The notes below the pieces were generated by a model. That model had not been told where the DNA came from, made no database searches, and saw only the letters and a list, made by a program, of their open reading frames with translations. Positions 1 through 9,541 of a stretch of 64,000 bases of DNA are shown here, in pieces. The translations under genes and the position numbers were made by a program. Source of the DNA: Microbispora hainanensis. Lineage in GTDB: Bacteria > Actinomycetota > Actinomycetes > Streptosporangiales > Streptosporangiaceae. Within the stretch, counting starts at the first letter, position 1; each line of letters begins with the position of its first letter. Location: the NCBI RefSeq assembly GCF_006874475.1, contig NZ_VIRM01000013.1, positions 95,217 to 159,216 on the forward strand, in the 5' to 3' direction.

Positions 1-314
1 TCGAAACGCACCCGCACCGGCCCGACGAACGAGTAGCCCTGTTCCTTGGCGTACTCCCGGGCGAGAGTGGCGAGCTCGTGGCTGATGCTGTCGGCGTACA
101 CCTCCAGCCGTTCGCTGTCGGTCGTCGACAGCTCCACCACGAAGTCGTTCGGCACGAGCGTGCGACCCTGAGCGACGATCGCGGCGCGCTCGTCCATCTC
201 CCTCTGCACGGCGCTGGCAACCTCGACCGGCTGGAGATCAGACTTGAACGCCCGCGCGAAGGCCCCTTCAACCAACCCTTCGAGCCGGCGCTCGAAGCGC
301 TGAAGGACTCCCAC
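1..314 (-). CDS. fhaA: FhaA-type protein (DUF3662/FHA), N-terminal part, runs off the window
   Basis: The reading frame begins at a GTG (314-312) preceded by a GGGAGGG ribosome site and runs out of the left edge, so only about 104 residues are visible. They begin VGVLQRFERRLEGLVEG and continue through FARAFKSDLQPVEVASAVQ, the signature of the DUF3662 domain of actinobacterial FhaA. In known FhaA proteins this domain precedes a C-terminal forkhead-associated domain that binds phosphothreonine and links PknB signalling to MviN/MurJ in cell-wall synthesis. The FHA domain itself lies outside the window. Confidence in the family is high because the whole N-terminus fits. Confidence 0.9.
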   Translation of the reverse strand, partial: MGVLQRFERRLEGLVEGAFARAFKSDLQPVEVASAVQREMDERAAIVAQGRTLVPNDFVVELSTTDSERLEVYADSISHELATLAREYAKEQGYSFVGPVRVRF

Positions 315-471
315 CGGATCCCTCCCTTCCAATGCCACTACGGTCGCGATCGCTCCGGTGCTGCACTGAGCTCCTTCGCATCGTCGTTTAGAAGGATCGT
401 ATCCGGGTTCGTAAGCACGGGCGGATACGTGCTAACCTTTCCAGGCACCCAGAGATGGGGGCCAACCGCAA

Positions 472-554
472 GGGCAAGTGGCGGAATGGCAGACGCGCAC
501 GGTTCAGGTCCGTGTGTCCGAGAGGACGTGGGGGTTCAACTCCCCCCTTGCCCA
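472..554 (+). tRNA. tRNA-Leu (anticodon CAG)
   Basis: The sequence folds as a class II tRNA. The acceptor stem is GGGCAAG paired with CTTGCCC (547-553), the discriminator is A554, the anticodon stem CACGG/CCGTG encloses loop TTCAGGT with anticodon CAG, and the T arm is GGGGG-TTCAACT-CCCCC. A long variable arm (TGTCCGAGAGGAC) fits leucine. The encoded 3' end continues CGA, so the terminal CCA must be added after transcription. A possible -10 (TAACCT) lies near 432. Confidence 0.97.
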
Positions 555-564
555 CGAGAAAGCA

Positions 565-859
565 GCCTCGTCTGGTCGGAAGCAGAGCTTCCTTCCCGCG
601 AGGCTTTCTCTTTGCATCACCCAGGGGGACAACCCCCTGGAACCCCCGGTCAGGCGGGCAGCCTCGAGTGGCCGGAAGCAGAGCTTCCTCCCCGCGAGGC
701 TTTCTCTTTGCATCCCCCAGGGGTGTTGTGTCACCCAGGGAGACGACCCCCTGGAACCTCTGGACACGTGAGCGGCCTCGCTCGGTTGGAGGAGAATCTT
801 CCGCCCGGCGGGGTTTTTTCTTTCCACCGCCGAGGGGGATCACCCCCTGCGATCCCCGG
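565..859. repeat. Three-copy composite hairpin repeat behind tRNA-Leu
   Basis: Copies begin near 565, 661 and 775. Each has a first hairpin, GCCTCG pairing with CGAGGC around an inner GGAAGC/GCTTCC stem and followed by TTTCTCTTT, and then a second hairpin of the type CCAGGGGG-N4-CCCCCTGG. The third copy is degenerate, with CCGCCGGGCGGG-type bases before TTTTTT. The first hairpin looks like a rho-independent terminator for the tRNA. Open frames cross this region on both strands but they are compositional artefacts. Confidence 0.85.
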
Positions 860-1141
860 GCGGACGGGCCACGTCGCCTGATCGCGAGCGAAGCGTCCAC
901 GTCCGGCCTCCCGTCCCGGCCCGCACGGCGCGGGCCCTCCTGGCGATGTCGCGGCGGGGGCCCCGAAGATCGGGGCCCCTCCGTCGCGCACTGCACATTC
1001 TCAGGAGGCCGCCTTTCAAACCACTTTCCCCGCGCTTGCAGGGGGCGACCTTTACCTTCTGTCCCAGTTCGTGAGCGCAAACGTCTCGCGGTGAGAGATG
1101 CCGGGTGACGTCGCGGGCGCGGGGCGGGACCGTACCGGGCC
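860..1141. other. Intergenic stretch without a gene
   Basis: I find no credible gene here. A strong hairpin sits at 957-979 (GGGGCCCC, spacer GAAGATC, GGGGCCCC). The GC-rich open frames in both directions lack ribosome sites and recognisable protein features. Confidence 0.6.
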
Positions 1142-1171
1142 GGCGCGCCCGCTCACACAAGCGGGCGCGCC
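1142..1171. terminator. Perfect 12-bp hairpin after the CNNM/CBS operon
   Basis: GGCGCGCCCGCT (1142-1153) pairs perfectly with AGCGGGCGCGCC (1160-1171) around a six-base loop. It lies 8 bases beyond the stop codon of the leftward CBS gene. No T-run follows, as is usual in high-GC actinobacteria. Confidence 0.75.
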
Positions 1172-1179
1172 GCGCCGAG

Positions 1180-2180
1180 TCAGGCGGCGAGCAGCTCGCC
1201 GACCAGAGTGGTGAGATCGATCACACCGACGGGCGTGCCGCCGGCGTCGGTGACGAGCCCGAGCTGCGCGTGGGCCTCCTGCAGCAGGGTCACGGCGTCG
1301 GAGATCGTGGTGTCCTTCGTCATGCGGGGGACGGGGGTCGCCAGCTCGCCGGCGCTGCGACCCGGCTGGAGGACCGCGTCGCGCACGTGGAGCACGCCGA
1401 CCACGTCGTCGGGGGTGACGACCAGCATGCGCAGGCTGCCCCCGCGCGCGGCCGTACGGCGGACGAGCAGGTCGTCGGCGTTCGCGGGCACCGAGGGCGC
1501 CTCGCTGACAGGCACCATCAGCCGCTCGACCGGCTGGGAGTGGACCCGCAGCGCGCGGGTGAGCAGGTCGTGCTCGTCGCGGTCGAGCATGCCCATCCGG
1601 CCCGACTCCGCGACCAGCATGGCGAGCTGGCGGGGTGTGCGGGTGGTGGCCAGCTCGTCGCGGGGCCGCACGCCGGCCAGCCGCAGGATGCCGTTGGTCA
1701 TCGCGTTCAGCAGGGCCAGGATCGGGCGGACGACCCAGGCGAAGCCGCGGAACGGCAGCGCCAGCCCCATCGCGGCGCGCTCAGGGTGGGTGAGCGCCAG
1801 CGACTTGGGCGCCATCTCGCCCACGACCATGTGGAGGAACGTCACCAGGGCGAGCGCCACGACGTACACCACGGGGGTGCGCAACGACTCGGGCAGCAGC
1901 GTGAGGACCGGCTCCAGCAGGTGCTCGATGGAGGGTTCGGCGACCATGCCGAGGCCCAGGGAGGCCAGCGTGATGCCGAGCTGCGCCCCGGCGAGCATGA
2001 GCGACAGCTCGCGCCCGCCCCTGACCGCGGCGCGGGCCGCGACCTTGGCGAGCCGGCCGCCGCTGGCGGCGATCTCCTCCAGCCGGTGGCGGCGGGCGGA
2101 GACCAGGGCGAACTCGGCCGCGACGAAGAACCCGTTGACGGCGAGCAGGACGACGCCGAGCAGGACACCGGTGAGAGCGC

Positions 2181-2184
<4 letters not shown>
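1180..2184 (-). CDS. CNNM/CBS-domain membrane protein, short paralogue
   Basis: A 334-residue membrane protein of the HlyC/CorC (CNNM) family. Residues 1 to about 190 hold the DUF21 transmembrane part (MSALTGVLLGVVLLAVNGFF start, then AEFALVSARRHRLEE). A CBS-domain region follows at about 215-334 (LMVPVSEAPSVPANADDLLV). It lacks the C-terminal CorC_HlyC domain present in its upstream neighbour. Its ATG overlaps the neighbour's stop (ATGA, 2181-2184), so the two are translationally coupled and may form a heteromer. Family members are linked to magnesium or cobalt efflux and membrane stress; the substrate here is unknown. Confidence 0.88.
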
Positions 2185-3671
<1,487 letters not shown>

Positions 3672-3762
3672 CGGGCGTCCGCCATGCGATCATGAGATCC
3701 CGTGCCTGTGCACGGGCAGGTACTCCAGGGGTCCGGAACGGACACGACGATCCTTTCGCGTA

Positions 3763-3774
3763 GTGGTATACCAC
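3763..3774. promoter_or_regulatory. 12-bp palindrome GTGGTATACCAC, candidate operator
   Basis: A perfect palindrome in the 254-bp divergent spacer between the CBS operon and the LCP gene. TGGT-N2-ACCA resembles the operator style of FadR-type GntR regulators. No such regulator is encoded nearby, so this is a candidate only. Confidence 0.4.
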
Positions 3775-3925
3775 CGTAACGGCTGGAATCTCTCCTGTGT
3801 TTCCCAGCAGCCTTTACTGACTGCTTAGAGGACGTCTGGGTACCGTGAAGATGGGGGCGCATCGGCAAAGAGTTCCGCCGATGCCGACAAAGCAGTCGCA
3901 AGCACGCTGAGGGCTGGGGGTTCAC

Positions 3926-5227
3926 GTGGCCGACGAGAACGAGGCGACCCGTGCGTACCGGCGCCCGGCCGGACCACCCACAGCCCAGCCACCGGCGGCC
4001 CAGCCGTCGGCGGCGCAGCCATCGCCCGGCCGGCCTCAGGCGGCCGCTCCGGCAGGCTCCGGCCGATCTCGGCCGGCCCCATCGTCGGGGTCCGGCAGGG
4101 AGGACACGGTCCCCCGGGTCCGGTCCAAGGTGTACGGCAAGCCGCGTTCCGGCAGCAGTCCGGTCCGTCCGCTCGGCGGGAGCAGGCACGAGGCGGCAGA
4201 CCAGGCGGGCGCCCCGCACGGCGGTGGCGGCGGTCCGACGGGCCGTGACAGGTCCGCACACGGCGGCGGACGCGGGCCGCGCCGGACGGGCAGGATCGTC
4301 CTGCGGGTCGTCGTGGTGGTGGTCGTGCTCCTGCTCGTCGCCGCGGTCGCCGGATATTTCTGGATCGGCTCCCGGTTGAAGCCGGTCGAGTCGCTGACCG
4401 ACTACGACGGACGGCCCGCCGAGACGCCGGGTCAAGACTGGCTGCTGGTCGGATCCGACAGCCGGGCGGGCCTGACGGCCGCGCAGCGCAAGAAGCTGGC
4501 CACCGGAAAGGCGGTCGGCAAGCGCACCGACACGATGATGCTGCTGCACATCCCCGAGAGCGGCCGGCCGACCCTGGTCAGCCTGCCCCGTGACTCGTAC
4601 GTCCCGGTCGAGGGGCACGGCAGCACCAAGCTGAACGCGGCGTACGCCTTCGGCGGGCCGAAGCTGCTGACCAAGACGGTCGAGCGGGTGACCGGCATCC
4701 GGATCGACCACTACATGGAGATCGGCTTCGGCGGGTTCGTCGGCATCGTGGACGCGGTCGGCGGGGTCAACATCTGCGTGAAGCAGGACATCAAGGACCC
4801 CAAGGCCGGGATCGACCTGAAGAAGGGCTGCCAGGACATGGACGGCGGCACCGCGCTCGGCTACGTCCGCACCCGGGCCACCGGCCCCATCCCGGACTTC
4901 GAGCGCACCCAGCGGCAGCGTCAGTTCTTCTCTGCCGTCGTCCAGAAGGCCGCGAGCCCGGGCACGCTGATCAACCCGTTCACCTCGATCCCGCTGGCGC
5001 TGAGCGCGGCCGACTCGGTGGCCGTGGACCCCGGCACCGGCCTGTTCGACCTGCTGTCGGTCGGCCTGGCCATGCGCGAGGGGCCGGTCGCCACCGCCGT
5101 GCCGATCGGCTCGCTGCCGACGATCGGCGGGCAGGCGGTGGTCAAGTGGGACACCCAGAAGGCGCTGCGCCTGTTCGAGGCGCTCGCCGCCGACAAGCAG
5201 GTGCCCAAGGACGTCATCACCAAGTAG
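3926..5227 (+). CDS. LytR-CpsA-Psr (LCP) family cell-wall ligase
   Basis: A 433-residue protein starting at GTG 3926 behind a G-rich site. Residues 1-120 are a cytoplasmic proline/alanine/glycine-rich disordered tail, 124-147 a single membrane helix, and about 165-345 the extracellular LCP domain. Motifs include LLVGSDSR (173-180), DTMMLLHI from 202, SLPRDSYV (219-226) and GYVRTRATG. LCP enzymes transfer polyprenyl-linked glycopolymers (teichoic acids, arabinogalactan-like polymers) onto peptidoglycan. The gene is followed by its own terminator. The disordered N-terminus is longer than usual. Confidence 0.92.
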   Translation: MADENEATRAYRRPAGPPTAQPPAAQPSAAQPSPGRPQAAAPAGSGRSRPAPSSGSGREDTVPRVRSKVYGKPRSGSSPVRPLGGSRHEAADQAGAPHGGGGGPTGRDRSAHGGGRGPRRTGRIVLRVVVVVVVLLLVAAVAGYFWIGSRLKPVESLTDYDGRPAETPGQDWLLVGSDSRAGLTAAQRKKLATGKAVGKRTDTMMLLHIPESGRPTLVSLPRDSYVPVEGHGSTKLNAAYAFGGPKLLTKTVERVTGIRIDHYMEIGFGGFVGIVDAVGGVNICVKQDIKDPKAGIDLKKGCQDMDGGTALGYVRTRATGPIPDFERTQRQRQFFSAVVQKAASPGTLINPFTSIPLALSAADSVAVDPGTGLFDLLSVGLAMREGPVATAVPIGSLPTIGGQAVVKWDTQKALRLFEALAADKQVPKDVITK

Positions 5228-5230
5228 CGC

Positions 5231-5257
5231 ACCCCCGCTCGCGCCGGCGGCGGGGGT
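5231..5257. terminator. Hairpin between convergent LCP and GPP34 genes
   Basis: ACCCCCGC (5231-5238) pairs with GCGGGGGT (5250-5257), starting 4 bases after the LCP stop. It can serve both convergent genes. Confidence 0.75.
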
Positions 5258-5278
5258 CAGCGTCAGGAGGTCAGGGGG

Positions 5279-5932
5279 TCAGCTCCCGGAGGCGGTGGCC
5301 GCGGCCGTCGCGGCGGCCGTGGCCGCGACCACGGCGGCCTGGATCGACTTGATCGTCTTGCGGACGGCCTCGGCGGTCCACTGGCCCTCGGCGATCTCCT
5401 TGACCCGGCCCTTCGGAGCGCCGGGAAACGCCTTGCGGTCGAGCTTGGCCGCGTGCACGACCGCGATCAGGACCGCCGTCCGCTCGTCCGGCTCGGCGCC
5501 GGCCAGCACGCTCTCGACGCGTTCCCGCACGTCCCGCTCGTGGCTCGGGTCGAGCTCCGGATAGCGCGTGGTGGGGAAGATCCCCAGGAATCTGCCCGCC
5601 TGCTCGCTCAGCACGCCCCGGGCGGCCAGCCGCGTCAGCAGCCGCTTGCGCAGCCTGTCCGCGCGGAGCTTGCCCACCCACCAGTCGGCCTTGCGCGGTC
5701 GTCGCTCCTCGGCGATGCGGGTGAGCGCGGCGTCCAGTTCCTCCTCGCCCACCGGGGTGGGATCGACGGGCACGACCTTCGTGCCGTCGAGGTCCACCCG
5801 GCGGCGTACGGCCAGCTCCGCGAGCAGGGCCCCGGCCAGGGCGCAGTCGAGCTCCACCGAGCCGATGATCGGCTTCCCGGTGTCCTCCCGGTAGGCCAGC
5901 AACACCACTTCCTCGGCGATCGTCAGTGTCAC
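5279..5932 (-). CDS. GPP34/GOLPH3-domain protein
   Basis: A 217-residue soluble protein beginning MTLTIAEEVVLLAYREDTGK, which fits the bacterial GPP34 (GOLPH3/Vps74-like) family found widely in actinobacteria. The opening helix, the VELDCALAGALLAELA segment and the RYPELDPSHE segment are typical of the fold. Eukaryotic relatives bind phosphatidylinositol 4-phosphate in Golgi membranes; the bacterial function is unknown. The C-terminus is an alanine-rich tail (AATAAATAAATASGS). It is divergent from tenA with only 42 bp between starts, so the promoters must overlap. Confidence 0.85.
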   Translation of the reverse strand: MTLTIAEEVVLLAYREDTGKPIIGSVELDCALAGALLAELAVRRRVDLDGTKVVPVDPTPVGEEELDAALTRIAEERRPRKADWWVGKLRADRLRKRLLTRLAARGVLSEQAGRFLGIFPTTRYPELDPSHERDVRERVESVLAGAEPDERTAVLIAVVHAAKLDRKAFPGAPKGRVKEIAEGQWTAEAVRKTIKSIQAAVVAATAAATAAATASGS

Positions 5933-5974
5933 GAGGTCGAGCCTAGCTCCGGACTAAGGTCACAATGAGCCCTT

Positions 5975-6580
5975 ATGGGAATCTCTGCCGACCTGCACGC
6001 CATCGGGCGGCCGATGCTGGACGCCCAGCTCGCGCACCCGACCGTACGCGGCATCGCGGCGGGCGACCTGCCCGAGGCGGTCTTCCGGTCCTGGCTGGAG
6101 CAGGACTACCTGTTCCTGCTCGACTACGTCCGGGTGTTCTCGCGGCTGGCCTGGCAGGCTCCGGACGCCCACCTCGGCGACCTGGTCGACCTGGCGTACG
6201 CGACCTGGCACGACGAGCTCGACCTGCACCGGTCGCTGGCGGGCGGGTTCGGCGCCGACCTCGACGGGGCGGTGAAGGGGCCGGCCTGCGCGGCGTACAC
6301 CTCGTTCCTGCTGGAGTCGGCGGCGAACTACGGCGAGGGGCTGGCGGCGCTCTATCCCTGCATGTGGGGCTACTCGACGCTCGGCGGGATCCTGGCCGCC
6401 GACCCGCCGGCCGAGCCGCGCTACCGCGCCTGGGTGGACACCTACGCCGATCCCGGATTCGCCGCCCTCGCCGCGCGCATCGGGACCATGATCGACGAGG
6501 CGGCGCCGGACCCGGCGCGCGCCCGGGAGCTGTTCGTCCGCGGGATGGAGCACGAGCTCGCGTTCTGGGACGTGCCCTGA
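5975..6580 (+). CDS. tenA: TenA-family thiaminase II-type protein
   Basis: A 201-residue all-helical protein of the TenA/thiaminase II family. It keeps the LEQDYLFLLDYVRVFSRLA and WHDELDLH segments, a PCMWGY motif where the B. subtilis enzyme has its catalytic cysteine, and a C-terminal RGMEHELAFWD with the conserved glutamate. TenA hydrolyses aminopyrimidine precursors to recover the thiamine pyrimidine moiety (HMP). A TPP-riboswitch-controlled pyrimidine transporter lies about 1.5 kb downstream, so the two may act in one salvage route. No riboswitch precedes tenA itself. Confidence 0.87.
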   Translation: MGISADLHAIGRPMLDAQLAHPTVRGIAAGDLPEAVFRSWLEQDYLFLLDYVRVFSRLAWQAPDAHLGDLVDLAYATWHDELDLHRSLAGGFGADLDGAVKGPACAAYTSFLLESAANYGEGLAALYPCMWGYSTLGGILAADPPAEPRYRAWVDTYADPGFAALAARIGTMIDEAAPDPARARELFVRGMEHELAFWDVP

Positions 6581-6602
6581 CCGTCGGGGTTAGTGTGAGG
6601 GC

Positions 6603-7481
6603 ATGCCGGAGCTGCCCGAGGTCGAGGCGCTCGCCGAGTTCCTCCGCGAGCACGCCGTCGGCCGTGCCGTCATCGGGGTCGACGTGACCGCCTTCCAGGC
6701 GCTAAAGACCGTCGACCCGCCCGTCACCGCGCTCGCCGGGCTGCTCGTCACCGGCGTGGCGCGGCACGGCAAGTTCCTCGACGTCGACTGCGACGGCCTG
6801 CACTTCGTCACCCATCTCGCCCGCGGCGGCTGGCTGCGCTGGCGTGACGACCTCACCGGCGCCAAACCGGTGCGGCCGGGCAAGGGCCCGCTCGCGGTCC
6901 GCGTGCGGCTGTCGCCGGGCGAGGACGGCCGCGCCCCCGGGTTCGAGCTGACCGAGGCGGGCACGCAGAAGCGTCTGGCCGTCTATGTCGTGCGCGATCC
7001 CCAGGACGTTCCCGGCATCGCCGGCCTCGGGCCCGACCCGCTGTCGGAGGACTTCACGCCCGACCTGCTCAAGACGATCGTGGGCGGGAGCCGCACGCAG
7101 ATCAAGGGCCTGCTGCGCGACCAGAAGGTGATCGCGGGCATCGGCAACGCCTACTCCGACGAGGTGCTGCACGTCGCGAAGATGTCGCCCTTCAAGATCG
7201 CCGGAACGCTGACGGACGGCCAGATCGCCGACCTGCACGACGCGATCGTGAGCACGTTGCGGGACGCCGTCGGGCGGGCCAGGGGGCTGGCGGCCAAGGA
7301 CCTCAAGTCGGAGAAGAAGTCGGGCCTGCGTGTGCACGGCCGTACGGGCGAGGCGTGCGAGGTGTGCGGCGACACGATCAGGGAGGTGTCGTTCGCCGAC
7401 TCGTCGCTGCAGTATTGCCCGACCTGCCAGACCGGTGGCAAGCCGCTGGCCGACCGCCGGCTGTCGCGCCTGCTCAAGTAG
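6603..7481 (+). CDS. Fpg/Nei-family DNA glycosylase
   Basis: A 292-residue protein starting MPELPEVE, with the catalytic N-terminal proline and Glu of Fpg/Nei enzymes, the RHGKFLDV lysine loop, a helix-two-turn-helix region (IKGLLRDQKVIAGIGNAYSDE), and a C-terminal zinc finger with Cys252, Cys255, Cys272 and Cys275. In E. coli Fpg an arginine lies five residues before the third zinc cysteine; here that position is Ser267. This suggests a subfamily with altered lesion recognition or lyase chemistry. It removes oxidised bases in base-excision repair if active. Confidence 0.88.
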   Translation: MPELPEVEALAEFLREHAVGRAVIGVDVTAFQALKTVDPPVTALAGLLVTGVARHGKFLDVDCDGLHFVTHLARGGWLRWRDDLTGAKPVRPGKGPLAVRVRLSPGEDGRAPGFELTEAGTQKRLAVYVVRDPQDVPGIAGLGPDPLSEDFTPDLLKTIVGGSRTQIKGLLRDQKVIAGIGNAYSDEVLHVAKMSPFKIAGTLTDGQIADLHDAIVSTLRDAVGRARGLAAKDLKSEKKSGLRVHGRTGEACEVCGDTIREVSFADSSLQYCPTCQTGGKPLADRRLSRLLK

Positions 7482-7555
7482 CGCCCGCGGATCACCGTGG
7501 GTCACAGCTCGCGACACGGGCCCGGGCATCGGTGGTGTGCCGTCAGAATGGGCGC

Positions 7556-7879
7556 ATGACTTTGCCGGAAATCGCCCCCGAGGCACTGCCCGAGGACGCG
7601 TACCTGCTGGACGTCCGCGAAAAAGACGAGTGGGTGGCGGGCCACGCGCCCGGCGCCGTCCACATCCCGCTCGGCGAGCTGCAGGCGCGGGTGGAGGAGG
7701 TGCCGCACGACCGGCCGGTGTACGTGCTCTGCCGGGTCGGCGGCCGGTCGGCGCACGCCGCGATGTGGCTCAACCACATCGGCCGCGACGCCGTGAACGT
7801 GGACGGCGGCATGCGGTCCTGGGCCGCGGTCGGCCGTCCGATGGTGAGCGAGACCGGCGACACGCCCTACGTCGCGTAG
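7556..7879 (+). CDS. Single-domain rhodanese-like sulfurtransferase
   Basis: A 107-residue rhodanese domain starting at ATG 7556. The active-site loop is CRVGGRS with Cys59 as the persulfide-bearing residue; LLDVREKDEWVAGHAPGAVH (17-36) is the conserved N-terminal signature. Single-domain rhodaneses carry sulfane sulfur for cofactor or tRNA thiolation or detoxification. A longer open frame continues upstream, but it runs back into the glycosylase gene in another frame and has no family features. The stop codon lies inside a three-copy tandem repeat. Confidence 0.88.
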   Translation: MTLPEIAPEALPEDAYLLDVREKDEWVAGHAPGAVHIPLGELQARVEEVPHDRPVYVLCRVGGRSAHAAMWLNHIGRDAVNVDGGMRSWAAVGRPMVSETGDTPYVA

Positions 7880-7936
7880 GGACGGCGGCGGTCGCCTACG
7901 GCAGGCGGCGGCGGTCGCGTACGGGCGGGGGCGGCG
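7871..7936. repeat. Three tandem copies (20-23 bp) spanning the rhodanese stop codon
   Basis: Copies at 7871-7890, 7891-7913 and 7914-7936 share GTCGC(G/C)TA(G/C)GG and a GGCGGCG-type end. The first copy contains the TAG stop (7877-7879). Confidence 0.8.
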
Positions 7937-7987
7937 TAGGAAAACGGTCAAAGAAGTGTCATAATCCCCAAGACATCATCAATAACT

Positions 7988-8078
7988 CGCGGGAGCTCGG
8001 GCGTGACCGGGCTGAGAGGGCGGATCGAACTCGTGCCGCCGACCGCATGAACCTGTCCGGATAATGCCGGCGTAGGGA
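7988..8078 (+). promoter_or_regulatory. TPP riboswitch (THI element)
   Basis: The conserved aptamer pieces are present in order: GGGAGC near 7991, the CTGAGAGGG core at 8012-8020, the ACCGCATGAACCTGTCCGG stretch near 8042-8060, and ATAATGCCGGCGTAGGGA leading to the 3' end. The terminal GGGAG (8074-8078) is also the likely ribosome-binding site of the downstream gene, so ligand binding probably blocks translation initiation directly. TPP should lower expression of the transporter. Confidence 0.95.
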
Positions 8079-8085
8079 GCGTGTG

Positions 8086-9426
8086 ATGACTTCTGCCGTC
8101 GTCGACGACGCGCACGCGGAGGTTCCCCTCACTCTGGACGAGGAGGCTCCGAGGACCCTGGGGCTGCTCGACCAGGGCGCGTTCTGGGCGAATCTCGGGG
8201 TCAGCCTTCTGGGCTTCTCGGGGGCGCTGTTCCTGCTCGACCCGCTGGGCGGCAAGCCGCTGACGTTCACCGCGGCGGTGCTCGCCGCCGTCGTCGGCAG
8301 CCTGCTCGGGACGGCGATGGTCGGCCTGGCCGCGATTCCCGGCGTGCACACCGGGCGGCCCGCCATGGTGCTGCTGCGGGGCCTGTTCGGGGCCCGGCTG
8401 TCGTACATCCCGACCGTGCTGAACATCGTTCAGATGCTCGGCTGGGGCGCCTTCGAGCTGTGGGTCATCGCCAACGGCGCGCAGGCGCTGTTCGGCACGG
8501 CGGTGCCGTACGCGGTGTGGGCGGTGGCGGCGGGGGTGCTGACGATCGCGCTGACGATCCGGCCGCTCGGCGCGCTGCGGCTGCTGCGGCGCTACGTCAC
8601 CGCCGGCGTGGTGATCGCGATGATCTGGCTGTCGATCGCCCTGTTCCGGCAGGGGCCGTCCGTGGGGGGCGGCTCCTGGGACGCCTTCGCCCCCGCCGTC
8701 GACTACGTCATCGCGCTGTCGGTGTCGTGGGTGCCGATGGCCGCCGACTACGCCAGGCACTCGCGGTCGAGCGGCGCGGCGTTCACCGGCGTGGTCGCCG
8801 GATACACGATCGCCCAGGTGGCCTGCCTGGCCCTCGGCATCGCCGCGCTCGCCCTGGTCGGCAACGACGGCGACAAGGTGTGGGACCCGTTCGTGGCCGC
8901 TCCTCTGGGGGTCGTGTTCTTCGGCATCCTGGTGCTGCGCGAGGCCGACCAGTCGTTCGCGAACGTCTACTCGACGACCGTGTCGATCCAGAACCTCGCG
9001 CCGCGCTGGGACCGCCGGGTGATCTCGGTCGTGATCGGCGTGCTCACCACGTTGATCGCGCTGTTCGCCGACGTGAACTCCTACGGCGCGTTCCTGAGCG
9101 TGATCGGCGCGGTGTTCGTGCCGATGTTCTCCGTGCTCGTGGTGGACTACTTCCTGCTCGGCGGGAGGGCCCGGTGGAACACGGCCGAGGACGCCCCCTC
9201 GCGCTGGCTCATGGTCGTGCCGTGGATCCTCGGGTTCGCGGCGTACTGGATCGTGACCTCCACCCCTACGGTCGCCTGGTGGGACGGGATCTGGAGCGGG
9301 GTCCGCGACACCCTCGGGTTCGTCCACCAGCCCTGGATGAACGCCGCGCTCGCCGCGTTCCTCGTCGCCGGGCTGGCGACCGTCGCGCTGTCTCTCCTGG
9401 GCCGCCGCCTGCCGTCGCGCGGTTAG
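8086..9426 (+). CDS. cytX: CytX-type thiamine-precursor (hydroxymethylpyrimidine) transporter, NCS1 family
   Basis: A 446-residue membrane protein with about 12 hydrophobic segments and typical NCS1 (cytosine/purine permease) features: an early GALFLLDPLGGKPL region, GLAAIPGVHTGRPAMVLLRG and a QMLGWGAFELWVIANG segment. It lies directly behind a TPP riboswitch. NCS1 proteins in that context (CytX) are assigned to uptake of the thiamine pyrimidine HMP. ATG 8086 is 7 bases from the GGGAG site and is preferred to the GTG at 8083, which is too close. The substrate is inferred from the riboswitch. Confidence 0.88.
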   Translation: MTSAVVDDAHAEVPLTLDEEAPRTLGLLDQGAFWANLGVSLLGFSGALFLLDPLGGKPLTFTAAVLAAVVGSLLGTAMVGLAAIPGVHTGRPAMVLLRGLFGARLSYIPTVLNIVQMLGWGAFELWVIANGAQALFGTAVPYAVWAVAAGVLTIALTIRPLGALRLLRRYVTAGVVIAMIWLSIALFRQGPSVGGGSWDAFAPAVDYVIALSVSWVPMAADYARHSRSSGAAFTGVVAGYTIAQVACLALGIAALALVGNDGDKVWDPFVAAPLGVVFFGILVLREADQSFANVYSTTVSIQNLAPRWDRRVISVVIGVLTTLIALFADVNSYGAFLSVIGAVFVPMFSVLVVDYFLLGGRARWNTAEDAPSRWLMVVPWILGFAAYWIVTSTPTVAWWDGIWSGVRDTLGFVHQPWMNAALAAFLVAGLATVALSLLGRRLPSRG

Positions 9427-9493
9427 AGGCGCGCCCCCTCCCACCCCCGGCCCTCGCGCACGGCAGCGCCGGGGCCGCCGGGCGCCGGCGATC

Positions 9494-9538
9494 CAGTGGT
9501 CTCCCGGGCAGTGGTCTCCCGGGCAGTGGTCTCCCGGG
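9494..9538. repeat. Three exact 15-bp tandem repeats after the Ogt gene
   Basis: CAGTGGTCTCCCGGG occurs three times without change (9494-9508, 9509-9523, 9524-9538). It lies 3 bases beyond the stop codon of the leftward alkyltransferase gene. Confidence 0.95.
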
Positions 9539-9541
9539 CGG

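Noticed and set aside
555..1110. Long open frames on both strands behind tRNA-Leu
   Set aside because: They cross the hairpin repeats, lack ribosome sites and give repetitive arginine/proline-rich peptides typical of high-GC non-coding sequence.
9494..9538. Minisatellite as part of the Ogt coding region
   Set aside because: The three 15-mers lie beyond the stop codon, so they are not translated in the Ogt frame.
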